From Streptomyces spinosisporus (GTDB taxonomy: Bacteria > Actinomycetota > Actinomycetes > Streptomycetales > Streptomycetaceae), in the NCBI RefSeq assembly GCF_022698145.1, contig NZ_JALDAX010000001.1:1116001-1180000 (forward strand): 64,000 nt of DNA, in the 5' to 3' direction. The notes beneath the pieces were generated by a model that saw only the letters and a list, made by a program, of their open reading frames with translations, was not told the DNA's origin and did no database searches. The position numbers were made by a program, and so were the translations under genes. Positions 25,088 through 34,663 of this stretch are shown here, in pieces (positions within the stretch are counted from its first letter, which is position 1; every line of letters begins with the position of its first letter).

Positions 25088-27962
25088 TCACTTTGCGTAT
25101 TCCGAGGGATCGACGAAGCCTATCCAACCGCCGTCGGCGGTGAACTGGGCTCCCTTTCCATCGGGGTAGCGGTAGTCGATGATGTCGCCGTGCGTGCCGT
25201 GGGTACGCCTCGTCACCGTGATGTCCTCGCTGTTGAGCAGGTCATTGAGCCACTTCTCGCCGACGGCGTTCCAGGCGTCGGGGTTCTTTTTCCCTTCTGG
25301 AATGGGCCAGCCGTTCGGGTTGCCCTTGCGGCCCGCGTGCTTGGCCGCGGCCCGGCCGGCGTTGCTGTATGGGAACTTCTTGCCCTTGTCCGAGGGATCG
25401 TCCTGCTTGGCGATCCTGAGCAGATCGTCCTTGTCGGGCAGTCCTGCCGCCATCGCAGGGAGCTTCGATGCCGTTCCGGCGTCTCCCTTGGCCGCCTTCT
25501 TGAAGAGGTTCTTCATGAAGTGCCGGGCGATCCCGACCAGGTTGAACATGGACGCCGCTTCGGTGAAGTCGCTGCCGGCGTCGTAGTTCTTGGTGTTCTC
25601 GTCGACGCCGTGCTTCTCGGTGAACTCCTTGTAGCCGTCGTTGACACCACAGCTGGAGTTGCCGCCCCAGCACCAGGGCTCGGTCGCGTACTCGATGGCG
25701 TCGAGGCCCTCGGTGATGGCGTTGCCGATGCCGCCGAGGATGTCCTTGAAGCTGCCCTGCTCGCGGGCGTCTTCCGGCTCCTTGCTGTCGCAGATGCCGT
25801 AGTTGCGCTGCACCAGGGGGCAGGAGTCGGCTTTGGCGGAGGCATAGTTGGCGCTGCCCATGGTCGACATGCCGCCGGAGTTCGCGGACTGGCTCGCCCG
25901 CCAGCGGACGTAGTTCAGCACCGCCATCACGGCCCGCACGACGGCGTGGATCAGCGCGATGAGCGCGCCGAAGAACTTGCCGTCGGGGTCGGCGAAGGTG
26001 ACCGGATTGTTGTTGCTGTAGGCGTAGCCGTTGATCTGCTGCGGGTCGGAGAAGCCGGCGACGGGGTCGACGCTGACGAAGCGTCCGGAGGTCGGGTCGT
26101 AGTCCCGGGCGCCGAGGTGGACGAGGCCGGTCGGGTCCTTGGTGCCGCCGACGAAGTGTTTCTCGCCGACCCAGGCACCGGCCGTCTTCCCCCGGTCCTC
26201 GCCGAACGGCGTCATGTGCCGCCGGGTGACCGCCTGCGTGGCAGCGTCGACCTGCACGCTCGCGGTGCCGTTGTGGTCGCTTGCGATCCAGGTCAGTCCG
26301 GCCGGCGTGCGTACGGCGACGCTCTGTCCGCCGTGGACGTAGTAGCGGGTGGCCTCCACCTTGCCGCTCGCCTTGTCCAGCCGCAGTTCGGTCTCGCCGA
26401 GGTAGAGCGTGGTTCCGGTCTTGTCGCGCCGGATGAGCCGGCTGCCGTCGGCGTCGTCGAGGAACTCGGTGACCGTACCGTCGGCCTCGGTGACCTTCTG
26501 CAGGGTGTTCTCTGTGTTCCAGTCGAGGTCCTGCGTCCGTCCGCCAACGGTTCGGGTGTCGGTGTTGCCGGCGAGGTCATAGGTGTAATCGGTGGTGGCG
26601 GTGACCGCGCCGTCCTCCTTGGTCTCGGTGGAGGCCAGAGCGTGCGGGCGGGTCTGGTCGGCCGTCTTGTAGATGTACGAGGACGTCGTCCCGGCCAGAT
26701 GGTCTGTGGCCGTCTCGCGGTTGCCGGCGCTGTCGTAGGTGAACGACTGCCAGTACGCGGCCGGGCCACCCACGATGTCCTTGCCGGGCGCTGTGGCGCA
26801 GTCGGCGGTTGTCGTCCACGCGGACTTCAGCCGGCGGTGACCGTCGTAGGCGAAGCACTGCCGGTCGCCCGGACTGATCGCCTTCTCCTCGATCTCCAGG
26901 GGTTGCCGGCGAGGTCGTAGCGGTAGGCGACGTCGGAGTCCGTGCCCGAGTGGGTCTCGGAGACGACGCTCTGCCGGGCGAGCCGCTTGGTGCCGCTCTC
27001 GTAACTGCGGTTGATCTCCGTCCAGTTCGCGGTCGAGGAAACGCCCAGGGTGGTGCGGATCTGCTCACCGGCCGGGAGGTAGTCCGTGTTCTGGACGATG
27101 CCGGTCAGGCCCTTGAGCGTGTCCGGCATCCGCTGCTCGGTGTAGCCGTAGTCCAGGACCTCCTGGTCGAGGCCGCCCATCGAGGGGATGGTCCGCTTCT
27201 TCAGGGTGCCGTCGGTGTTGTAGGCGTTGGTGATCGTCCACACACCGGAGGCGCTGGCCAGCGCGCCCTCGCTCTTGCTGATCGTGTACTGCTCGTTCAG
27301 GACGCGGTAGAGCTTGTCGTACTTGGCGTTGGTCTTCGCGTACACGTCACCGGCCTTGCCGCCGACGTACCGGATCGCCGACGTCAGCTGGCCCTTGGCG
27401 ACCGTGTCGTAGGTCCAGCGCGCCAGATACCGTCCGTCCTCGGGGGCGGGCTTGCCGTCGACGACGGGCATTCTGCCGTCCAGGCGGCCGGTGGGGCGGC
27501 CGAGCGGGTCGTAGGTGTAGCCGAGGGTCTTGCCGCGTGCGTCGGTCGTCGCCACGAGCTGGTCGAGGTCGTCGAACTCGTAGGAGGTCGCGCCCGCGTC
27601 AGGGTCCGTGGTGCTGTCCTTGCGGCCCAGGAAGTCGTAGCCGAACGCCCAGCGGTTGCCGTCGTCGTCCTTGACCTCGGTGAGCCGGTCCGCGTGGTCG
27701 TACCCGTAGGTCAGGCGGGTGAACCTCGTGCTCACTGCGTTGCCGTCGTACTCGAGCTTCTCGACCGTGCGGCCGCGGGCGTCCACCTTCTCGCGGACGG
27801 CCGGGGCGCCGACGGGGGGCTCGACCAGGGTGGTGTCACCGCTGTAGGTGTGCTTGGTGCGGGAGAACTCCTTGCCGTTGGTGAGTGTCCTCTCGATCGT
27901 CGCCCGCCCCGCGCCGTCGTAGGTGGTTTCGGTCCCCGTCGGCGCGGCCGTGTCCCGACGGT
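25088..27962 (-). pseudogene. Rhs-repeat polymorphic toxin gene, 5'-truncated and frameshifted
   Basis: The minus strand encodes many YD repeats (YDGAGRAT, YGYDHADRLTEV, YDLAGN and others) ending in the hyperconserved Rhs core YDPTSGRFVSVDP...NPVTFADPDG near 25990-26110. A variable C-terminal region of about 330 residues follows: a hydrophobic stretch, a Cys-containing linker and a terminal domain with GNPNGWPIPEGKKNPDAW and DIIDYRYPDGKGAQF, probably the toxin. The toxin fold is not assigned. Reading breaks at a run of four G (26899-26902): adding one base joins the two frames as AGNPLEIEEK, so this is a one-base deletion or sequence error. The 5' part (secretion and early repeats) is missing beyond about 27962. 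Confidence 0.85.
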
Positions 27963-27968
27963 GCGAAG

Positions 27969-28003
27969 GGTCCTCGCAGGCAGTTGCCTGTGGGGGCCTT
28001 TTT
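27969..28003 (+). terminator. orphan intrinsic terminator
   Basis: A 14-pair stem (GGTCCTCGCAGGCA with TGCCTGTGGGGGCC, three G-T pairs) followed by TTTTT on the plus strand. No plus-strand gene ends here. It marks the place where the Rhs gene is cut, so it may be a remnant of a lost neighbour. 28004-28145 shows no gene. Confidence 0.75.
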
Positions 28004-28145
28004 CGCGTGGGCCGGGACGGTTTCCGCCACCGAGGCCCGGAGGCGATCCGTTGCTCGACGCGGGCGGACGGCGACCGGACGTCCGACGCGCTGCGGTCGC
28101 CGCGGCCTCGGGCGGGCCGCGGCGACCGGATCCCCGGGCGGTTCC

Positions 28146-29429
28146 TCACGCCTGAGGTGCGCCTGCGGTGGCTCGGGTGCGGGTCGCGCGCAGGCGCTGG
28201 GCGAGCAGGGCGAGGGCGCAGAGGGTGGAGACCGCCGCCGCGTAGGTGACGAACGTGTCGTGCAGACCGGCGTGCGTGGTGGAGATGCCGGCGATCACCG
28301 CCGGGATGCTGAAGGCCAGGTAGGAGATGACGAAGGCGACGGAGAACAGCTCGCTGCGTTCGGCGGGGCGGGCTATCCGGGCCAGGGTGCCGAAGCTGGC
28401 GAGGGCGGAGCCGCCGAAGCCGACGCCGGCGATCGCGGTTCCGAGCGCGGCCGCGGTCAGGGAGTGCTCCTGCACACCGGTCAGGGCGACGGCCGTGCCG
28501 ACGAGGAGCAGGGTCGCGCTGACGGCGAGGGTCCGTCCGACGGGCCAGCCGCGCAGGGCGAAGGCGGTGAGGAAGGCCGGGCCGGTGAGCAGGGTGACCA
28601 CGAGTCCGCCGACGACGTGACTGGAGAGGCCGAACAGACCGACGGCGACGGACGGGCCGAGCGAGAGGTAGAGGCCGCCGAGCGCCCAGCTCGCGATGAG
28701 GATCGGGACCAGGCTCAGCAGGTCGGCCCGCAGGTGGGGGGCGATCCGCAGGCGCGGCTGGAGCGAGCGGGCGGCCCCGGGCCGGCGCTGCGAGGTCTCG
28801 GGCAGGGCGGACAGGAGGGCGCCGGCCACCACGAGGGCGATGAGGAGCAGTACGTAGACGAGGCGGGTGGGGTGGGGGCCGTACTCGATGAGGAGTCCGC
28901 ATCCGAGCGAGCCCAGGCCGAGTCCGAAGGTGGGCGCGGTGCCCGTGACGAGGCCCGCCCGGTGCGGGGCGTGCGCGGGGTTGAGGTCGGACAGGGCTGC
29001 GCCGAGCGTGGTCATGGCGGCCCCGGTGGCGATGCCCTGGATGAAGCGTGCCGTCAGCAGCAGTCCGACGCTGCCCGCGGTGAGGAACAGGACCATCGAG
29101 ACGGCTTCGACGGCGATCGCGGAGAGCAGGACCGGCCGGCGGCCGAGGTGGTCGGAGAGGGAGCCGAGGACGAGCAGCGCTCCGAGCATGCCGAGCACGT
29201 AGACGGCGAAGACGGTGGTGAGGGTGGTGGCGGAGAAGTGCCATTCCTGCTGGTAGACGACATAGAGCGGGGAAGGTGCGCTGGAAGCGGCCAGGAACAG
29301 CACGAAGACGACGGCGAGGGAGGCGAAGGCGACGGGACGGCTCAGCCGTCGTCGCCTCTCCTCCGGTGGCTCTACCTGGTCGGTGGATGGCGAGGACGGC
29401 TGGAGCTGGGACGGGGCGGGACCGGACAC
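28146..29429 (-). CDS. MFS transporter
   Basis: Membrane protein of 427 residues with about 12 helices. MFS signature GSLSDHLGRRPVLL in the loop after helix 2; the opening FLAASSAPSPLYVVYQQEWHFSATTLTTVFAVYVL is typical of sugar- or drug-type actinobacterial MFS proteins. The substrate is unknown. It is divergent from a TetR gene with 76 nt between, the usual setting of a regulated efflux pump. Confidence 0.9.
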   Translation of the reverse strand: MSGPAPSQLQPSSPSTDQVEPPEERRRRLSRPVAFASLAVVFVLFLAASSAPSPLYVVYQQEWHFSATTLTTVFAVYVLGMLGALLVLGSLSDHLGRRPVLLSAIAVEAVSMVLFLTAGSVGLLLTARFIQGIATGAAMTTLGAALSDLNPAHAPHRAGLVTGTAPTFGLGLGSLGCGLLIEYGPHPTRLVYVLLLIALVVAGALLSALPETSQRRPGAARSLQPRLRIAPHLRADLLSLVPILIASWALGGLYLSLGPSVAVGLFGLSSHVVGGLVVTLLTGPAFLTAFALRGWPVGRTLAVSATLLLVGTAVALTGVQEHSLTAAALGTAIAGVGFGGSALASFGTLARIARPAERSELFSVAFVISYLAFSIPAVIAGISTTHAGLHDTFVTYAAAVSTLCALALLAQRLRATRTRATAGAPQA

Positions 29430-29505
29430 GGCGCGACTCCAAAAGCAGTGATCGATGCGTTTGTGACGCTACCACTAACGCAACGATCAGTGCGATAATT
29501 TCCCC

Positions 29506-30072
29506 ATGGCTGACTCGTCGACCCAAGTACGTCCCGGCGGCCGCTCCGCGAAGGTGCGGGCGGCCGTCCACCGCGCCGTCGCGGAACTCCTCGCCGAAGA
29601 GGAGGCGGAGGCTCTGACCCTGCCCGCCGTCGCCGCGCGCGCCGGTGTGCACCCCACCACCCTGTACCGGCGCTGGGGGTCCACCGCGCAGCTGCTCAAC
29701 GACGTCGCCACCAGCCGCTTCACCGGCGACCTGGTCGTCCCCGACTCCGGCTCCCTCGCGGGCGACCTCCAGCGCTGGCTCGCCGATGTGGCCACCGACG
29801 TCGCCGACCCGGACACGCTCGCGATCATGCGGGCGGCCATCGGCTCCGGACCGGCGGGCGGCTGTGCCTGCACCGAGGACCGCCACCGCCAGCTCGGCGC
29901 GATCATCCGGCGCGAACAGGACCGCGGGGGAGCGGCACTCGACGTGGAGTCGGCGGCGGACTTCCTTCTCGGCCCGCTGTACTACCGCGCCATCTTCACG
30001 CCCGAGCCCGCCTCTCCCGACTGGGCCCGCACGCTGGTGTCCACCTATCTGGCGACGCTCCGGACGCCCTGA
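29506..30072 (+). CDS. TetR family regulator of the divergent MFS gene
   Basis: Protein of 188 residues. TetR DNA-binding domain at about 15-62 (LPAVAARAGVHPTTLYRRWGS) and a C-terminal TetR_C_11-like ligand domain (DFLLGPLYYRAIF). The intergenic region (29430-29505) carries CGCA-N8-TGCG, a possible operator. The divergent MFS transporter is the likely target. Its 3' end overlaps the convergent LacI gene by 28 nt. Confidence 0.9.
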   Translation: MADSSTQVRPGGRSAKVRAAVHRAVAELLAEEEAEALTLPAVAARAGVHPTTLYRRWGSTAQLLNDVATSRFTGDLVVPDSGSLAGDLQRWLADVATDVADPDTLAIMRAAIGSGPAGGCACTEDRHRQLGAIIRREQDRGGAALDVESAADFLLGPLYYRAIFTPEPASPDWARTLVSTYLATLRTP

Positions 30073-31088
30073 GCCGCACACTTTCCCGGCGGTGCCGTCG
30101 AGGCGCGTACCACCAGTTCGGTGGCGAGTTCGATGTGGTGGGACTCGACCTTGTCGTGATCGGCCAGCCGCAGGGCGGTACGCAGGGCGGCGCCGCCCAT
30201 CTCCCGCAGTGGCTGGCGCACGGTGCTCAGCGGCGGTGAGGCCATCTGCGCGAGGTCCGTGTCGTCGAAGCCGACCACGCTCAGGTCTTCGGGGATGCGC
30301 AGGCCCCGGGTGCGGGCGGTCTCGATGACACCGAGGGCGATCTCGTCGTTGCCCGTGAAGATCGCCGTCGGTGGCTCTTCCAGGTCCAGCAGTGCCGCGG
30401 CGCCGAGCACCCCCGTTTCGTAGGTGAATTCTCCGGGCCGGACGTACGTGTCGGGCACCGGCGCGCCTTCGGCCTCCATGGCGGCGCGATAGCCGTGCAT
30501 GCGTGCCTGGTTGCACACGGCCATGGCCGGGCCGCCGAGGTAGGCGACACGGCGGTGGCCGAGGGAGAGCAGGTGCCGGGTCGCGGCCAGGCCGCCGGAG
30601 AAGTTGGTCGCCCCGACGCTGTAGACCCGGCTGTCGGGCAGGTGCAGCGGGTCCAGCACGACAAGCGGCAGGTTGGCCCGGGCCAGCTCCTTCAGGTGTG
30701 CGGCGGTGTACACGCTGGTGACGGCGATGACTGCGCGGCGCCCTGCCGCAACCAGATCGCGTGCCCAGTGCGGGGCGCGGGACGCCTTGCTGACCACCAC
30801 CGAGGCTCCTTCCTCGGCGGCGGAGTCGATGATGCCTTCCAGCGTCCTGGCCACGTACGACTTGAGGTTGCCCTGGAACTGCACCTCGATGGTCGGGCGT
30901 TCCACGGCCTCGAAGGTGCGCGACACGGGCGCGAGGTAGTCGTGTTCGTGCAGCAGATCCAGCACCCGGGCGCGGGTCCGCGGCGCCACGTCACCGCGAC
31001 CGTTGACCACTTTGGACACGGTCGCGACAGAGACCCCAGCCGCTCGGGCGATGTCCGCCAACGTGGTGCGTCTGGCGTTCGGTGGCAT
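30045..31088 (-). CDS. LacI family regulator of the adjacent sugar operon
   Basis: Protein of 347 residues. LacI helix-turn-helix at about 7-55 (TTLADIARAAGVSVATVSKVVNGRGDV), hinge region, then a sugar-binding-protein-like effector domain ending with FDDTDLAQMASPPLSTVRQPLREMG. It is divergent from an ABC sugar importer operon, and the 369-nt region between holds TTTCGAAA-centred palindromes that are its likely operators. Sugar ligand unknown; from the neighbours a xylo- or arabino-oligosaccharide product is plausible. Confidence 0.9.
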   Translation of the reverse strand: MPPNARRTTLADIARAAGVSVATVSKVVNGRGDVAPRTRARVLDLLHEHDYLAPVSRTFEAVERPTIEVQFQGNLKSYVARTLEGIIDSAAEEGASVVVSKASRAPHWARDLVAAGRRAVIAVTSVYTAAHLKELARANLPLVVLDPLHLPDSRVYSVGATNFSGGLAATRHLLSLGHRRVAYLGGPAMAVCNQARMHGYRAAMEAEGAPVPDTYVRPGEFTYETGVLGAAALLDLEEPPTAIFTGNDEIALGVIETARTRGLRIPEDLSVVGFDDTDLAQMASPPLSTVRQPLREMGGAALRTALRLADHDKVESHHIELATELVVRASTAPPGKCAAQGVRSVAR

Positions 31089-31235
31089 CGGTTCCTCTCC
31101 GCTGTACGTCCACCGGCGTGGCGAGCCGCCGGCCGGTCGTGAACGGCGACTCGGCTGGAACCGGTCAACCGTACGGCAATCCGGCAGGGAGCGCGGAGGA
31201 TATATCGCCGATCGCTGCCACGGCCCGATCCCTTC

Positions 31236-31256
31236 GAATGTTTCGAAATGTTTCGA
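31236..31256. promoter_or_regulatory. TTTCGAAA-type palindromes, candidate LacI operator 1
   Basis: ATGTTTCGAAATGT (31238-31251) overlaps TCGAAATGTTTCGA (31243-31256), two interleaved palindromes in the LacI/importer intergenic region. A nearly identical 14-mer recurs at 31393. Confidence 0.65.
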
Positions 31257-31392
31257 CGCTCACTCAGGCCTTTTCGACGGCCCGTACGGCCTGGTATTAC
31301 GCGGTTATTGGAGTGTTCAACGGCGATGCGCACGCATGTCTTGACACGGTGTGAGCCCGAAATTAGCGTGCACGAATCGATCGTTCAAACGA

Positions 31393-31406
31393 ATGTTTCG
31401 AAACGT
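31393..31406. promoter_or_regulatory. candidate LacI operator 2
   Basis: ATGTTTCGAAACGT is a palindrome with one mismatched pair, 155 nt from the first copy and 51 nt before the binding-protein start. Two spaced copies would allow looping by a tetramer. The rest of 31089-31457 holds no gene. Confidence 0.65.
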
Positions 31407-31457
31407 CTTCACCATGACGCACGAGAAGCCGCTGGCTCTCGAGTGGGGAGAACAAAC

Positions 31458-32789
31458 ATGGACGTCCCTCTCTCTCGGCACGCCCTGTCCCGGCGCACCC
31501 TCCTCGGCATGGCCGCTGCCGTGCCGGTCTCCGCGGCGCTGTCGGCCTGCGGCTCGTCCGGTCCCGGCACGAGCGATGCCGCCGCCACCTACTGGTACCT
31601 GCAGGGCCAGCCACAGGAAGGCGTCAGGGCCGGCGCGGTGAAGGCGTTCAACAAGGCCCACCCCAAGACGCAGATCAAGGACACCACCTTCCAGAACGAC
31701 GCGTACAAGACGAAGATCAAGACCGCCATAGGCGCCGGGCAGGCGCCCACCATCATCTGGGGCTGGGGCGGCGGGACGCTGCGCACCTACGTGGAGGCGA
31801 ACCAGGTCGAGGACCTCACGTCGTGGTTCGACCAGCACTCCGAGGTCAAGAAGAGGCTGTTCCCGTCCGCGTTCGGTGCGGCGACCGTCGACGGCAAGAT
31901 CTACGCGATGCCGTGCGAGACCGTGCAGCCGATCATCCTCTACTACAACAAGAAGGTCTTCGACCAGGTCGGCGTGAAGCCGCCGCAGTCCTGGGACGAC
32001 ATCATGGCGCTGGTGCCCAAGTTCAACGCGAAGGGCATCGCACCGTTCTCCCTGGGCGGTCAGTCCCAGTGGACGAACATGATGTGGCTGGAGTTCCTGT
32101 TCGACCGCATCGGCGGTCCCGAGGTGTTCCAGGCCGTCATCGAGGGCGAGAAGAACGCCTGGTCCAACCCGGCCGCCATCAGCGCGCTGACCAAGGTGCA
32201 GGAGCTGGTCAAGGCCCACGGGTTCATCAAGGGCTTCTCCTCGATCACCGCGGACTCCAACGCCGACCAGGCGCTGCTGTACACCGGCAAGGCCGCGATG
32301 ATGCTGCACGGCGCCTGGTCGTACGGCATCCAGCAGGCCGACGGCGGGGACTTCGTCTCCAGCGGCGGCCTCGGGTACATGAACTTCCCGCCCGTCGAAG
32401 GCGGCAAGGGCGATCCGAGCAACACCGTCGGCAATCCGGCCCAGTACCTGTCCATCTCCTCGAAGGCGAGCGCCGAGGAGAAGAAGGCCGCCAAGGAGTT
32501 CTTCGCCACCGGCGTCCTGCAGGACGCCGAGGTGAAGCAGTGGATCGACAACGGGTCGGTGCCGATCCGGCTGGGCACGGAGAAGCTGCTGGCCGCCTCC
32601 AAGAGCGCCGAGTTCCTGGAACTCACCTACGACATCGCCAGCAAGGCCAAGACGTTCGCCCAGTCCTGGGACCAGGCCCTCAGTCCGACGGCCGCCGAGA
32701 CGCTGCTGGACAACATCTCCAAGTTGTTCCAACTGTCCATCTCGCCTAAGCAGTTCGCCGGCAACCTCAACGCGGTCATCGGCAAATGA
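31458..32789 (+). CDS. ABC sugar importer, solute-binding lipoprotein
   Basis: Extracellular family-1 solute-binding protein of 443 residues. The signal peptide has twin arginines (SRRTLLG, residues 11-17) and a lipobox LSAC with Cys31, so it may be Tat-exported and lipid-anchored. The mature part shows typical features: PTIIWGWGGG, IYAMPCETVQPIILYYNKKVFDQVGVKPP and WDDIMAL. GTGGGGAG precedes ATG 31458. It is the first gene of an operon with two permeases and a GH3 glycosidase. No ATPase is encoded nearby; the shared MsiK ATPase of Streptomyces usually serves such importers. Confidence 0.93.
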   Translation: MDVPLSRHALSRRTLLGMAAAVPVSAALSACGSSGPGTSDAAATYWYLQGQPQEGVRAGAVKAFNKAHPKTQIKDTTFQNDAYKTKIKTAIGAGQAPTIIWGWGGGTLRTYVEANQVEDLTSWFDQHSEVKKRLFPSAFGAATVDGKIYAMPCETVQPIILYYNKKVFDQVGVKPPQSWDDIMALVPKFNAKGIAPFSLGGQSQWTNMMWLEFLFDRIGGPEVFQAVIEGEKNAWSNPAAISALTKVQELVKAHGFIKGFSSITADSNADQALLYTGKAAMMLHGAWSYGIQQADGGDFVSSGGLGYMNFPPVEGGKGDPSNTVGNPAQYLSISSKASAEEKKAAKEFFATGVLQDAEVKQWIDNGSVPIRLGTEKLLAASKSAEFLELTYDIASKAKTFAQSWDQALSPTAAETLLDNISKLFQLSISPKQFAGNLNAVIGK

Positions 32790-33688
32790 GCGCGCTCACC
32801 AGCCGTCCGCCGCGTCGCGCGCCACGCAGCATCCTGCCGTGGCTGGCGATGCCGGCCCTGGTGGTCTTCGTCTGCTTCGCCGTGGTTCCGCTCGTCGGCG
32901 TCTTCGTGCTCAGCTTCACCACCTGGGACGGGATCGGTGCCATCCACGCGTCCGGGCTGACCAGTTGGCGTACGGTCCTCACCAACCCCGGGCTCCCGCA
33001 CGCCCTTTGGGTGACGTTCCTCGTGATGATCGTGTCCTGGGCCGTGCAGACTCCCTTGAGTATTCTGCTCGGCACGTTCATGGCCGGGCGCCAGCGCTAC
33101 CGCGGGGTGCTGGGCGTGGTGTACTTCATCCCGCTGCTGCTCAGCTCCGCGGCGATCGCGGTCGCGTACAAGGCTCTGCTGGACCCCAACTTCGGCCTGG
33201 GTGCCGGGCTGAAGATCGGGCTGCTCAGCCAGGACTGGCTGGGGCGGCCCGGGCTCGCGTTCGGTGTCGTCGTGTTCGTCGTCTCCTGGCAGTTCATCCC
33301 GTTCCACTCACTGATCTACCAGGCCGGCGTCCAGCAGATCCCGAAGTCCCTCTACGAGGCCGGGCAGTTGGACGGTGCCGGGCGGATCCGGCAGTTCTTC
33401 AGCATCACGCTGCCCCAGCTGAAGTACACCATCATCACCTCGTCCACGCTGATGGTGGTCGGGTCGCTGACCTTCTTCGACCTCATCTGGGTCCTGACCG
33501 AGGGCGGCCCCGGGGACGCCACCCGGGTCCTCGCGCTGGACATGTACAAACGGGGATGGCGGGCCAGCCAGATGGGACCGGCCAGCGCCATCGCGGTCAT
33601 CCTGGTCCTGGTGGGCCTCGCCCTCGCCCTGCTGCTGCGCCGGCTCGGAGGCCGGGACGCCGGTGAGAGCCAACTCGAGGGGGCCTGA
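32786..33688 (+). CDS. ABC sugar importer permease (MalF-type)
   Basis: Permease of 300 residues with six predicted membrane helices and the cytoplasmic EAA loop (YEAGQLDGAGRIRQFFSITLPQL) that contacts the ATPase. The ATG overlaps the stop of the binding-protein gene by four bases (ATGA), indicating coupling. It should form a heterodimer with the next gene product. The order binding protein, MalF-type, MalG-type matches carbohydrate importers of the CUT1 class. Confidence 0.93.
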   Translation: MSALTSRPPRRAPRSILPWLAMPALVVFVCFAVVPLVGVFVLSFTTWDGIGAIHASGLTSWRTVLTNPGLPHALWVTFLVMIVSWAVQTPLSILLGTFMAGRQRYRGVLGVVYFIPLLLSSAAIAVAYKALLDPNFGLGAGLKIGLLSQDWLGRPGLAFGVVVFVVSWQFIPFHSLIYQAGVQQIPKSLYEAGQLDGAGRIRQFFSITLPQLKYTIITSSTLMVVGSLTFFDLIWVLTEGGPGDATRVLALDMYKRGWRASQMGPASAIAVILVLVGLALALLLRRLGGRDAGESQLEGA

Positions 33689-33689
33689 C

Positions 33690-34586
33690 ATGACCACCAT
33701 GCTCACCAGGGCCGAACAAGCGGACAAGACCGCCCGCCGCGAGCGGCAACGCCCCTCCCGTGCGACGGCCCGAAGGCGCAACTGGGTCGCCGGCCTGGCC
33801 GGTTGGATCTGGCTCGTCGTCGTCGCCGTACCGCTGTACTGGATCCTCATCACCAGCCTCAAGGCGCAGAGCCGCTACTACTCCAGCAACCCGCTGGTGC
33901 CCACGAGCGACCCCACGCTGGACAACTACCGGCTGGTCATCGAGTCCGACTTCATCCGCTACTTCGTGAACAGCGTCGTGGTCACCGTCGGCGCCGTGGT
34001 GCCGGCGGTGGCGTTCTCCTTCATGGCCGCCTACGCGATCGTGCGCGGCTGGCGCATGCGGGGCCTGCGGGTGATGAACGGGCTGTTCCTCATGGGTCTG
34101 GCCATCCCGCTGCAGGCGACGGTGATCCCGGTGTACCTGATCATCATCAAGCTGAAGATGTACGACAGCCTGCTGGCGCTGATCCTGCCGTCGATCGCCT
34201 TCGCCATCCCGCTGTCCGTGCTGGTGCTCGCCAACTTCGTCCGCGACATACCCAAGGAACTGTTCGACTCGATGCGGGTCGACGGCGCCACCGAGTGGAC
34301 GACGCTGTGGCGGCTGGCGGCACCGCTCACCCGGCCGGCCCTTTTGACCGTGACCATCTTCAACGGCCTGACCATCTGGAACGGATTCCTGCTGCCGCTG
34401 GTCCTCACCCAGAGTCCCGGCCGCCGGACCCTGCCCCTCGCCCTGTGGACCTTCCAGGGCCAGTACGGCGTCAACGTCCCTGCCGTTCTCGCCGCCGTCG
34501 TCCTCACCACACTGCCCGTCCTGGTCCTGTACGCATTCGGCCGCCGTCAGATGCTCAGCGGCCTGACGGCCGGATTCAGCCGGTGA
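33690..34586 (+). CDS. ABC sugar importer permease (MalG-type)
   Basis: Second permease, 298 residues, six membrane helices, with the EAA loop FDSMRVDGATEWTTLWRLAAPLTRPAL near residues 192-218. A charged N-terminus (QADKTARRERQRPSR) precedes helix 1. ATG 33690 starts one base after the previous stop, with GAGGGGG upstream. CUT1-type importer subunit. Seventy-seven bases separate it from the GH3 gene, which is probably in the same operon. Confidence 0.93.
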   Translation: MTTMLTRAEQADKTARRERQRPSRATARRRNWVAGLAGWIWLVVVAVPLYWILITSLKAQSRYYSSNPLVPTSDPTLDNYRLVIESDFIRYFVNSVVVTVGAVVPAVAFSFMAAYAIVRGWRMRGLRVMNGLFLMGLAIPLQATVIPVYLIIIKLKMYDSLLALILPSIAFAIPLSVLVLANFVRDIPKELFDSMRVDGATEWTTLWRLAAPLTRPALLTVTIFNGLTIWNGFLLPLVLTQSPGRRTLPLALWTFQGQYGVNVPAVLAAVVLTTLPVLVLYAFGRRQMLSGLTAGFSR

Positions 34587-34663
34587 CAGGCACAGCCCGT
34601 CCTGCTCGTCTACCTGTTCGCCCATCGCGCCCTGCCCCAGGGCCCGATGGGCGTGGGAGGAAC

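Noticed and set aside
26827..30516. A 1229-residue minus-strand reading frame running through the Rhs fragment, the MFS gene region and beyond the TetR gene
   Set aside because: Only its C-terminal part (below about 27962) is Rhs sequence. The rest is antisense or out-of-frame sequence of the MFS and TetR genes, with Arg/Pro-rich composition typical of shadow frames in high-GC DNA.
33803..34663. Extension of the GH3 frame upstream by 287 codons
   Set aside because: The upstream part is an out-of-frame shadow of the permease gene. The ribosome site and homology place the start at 34664.
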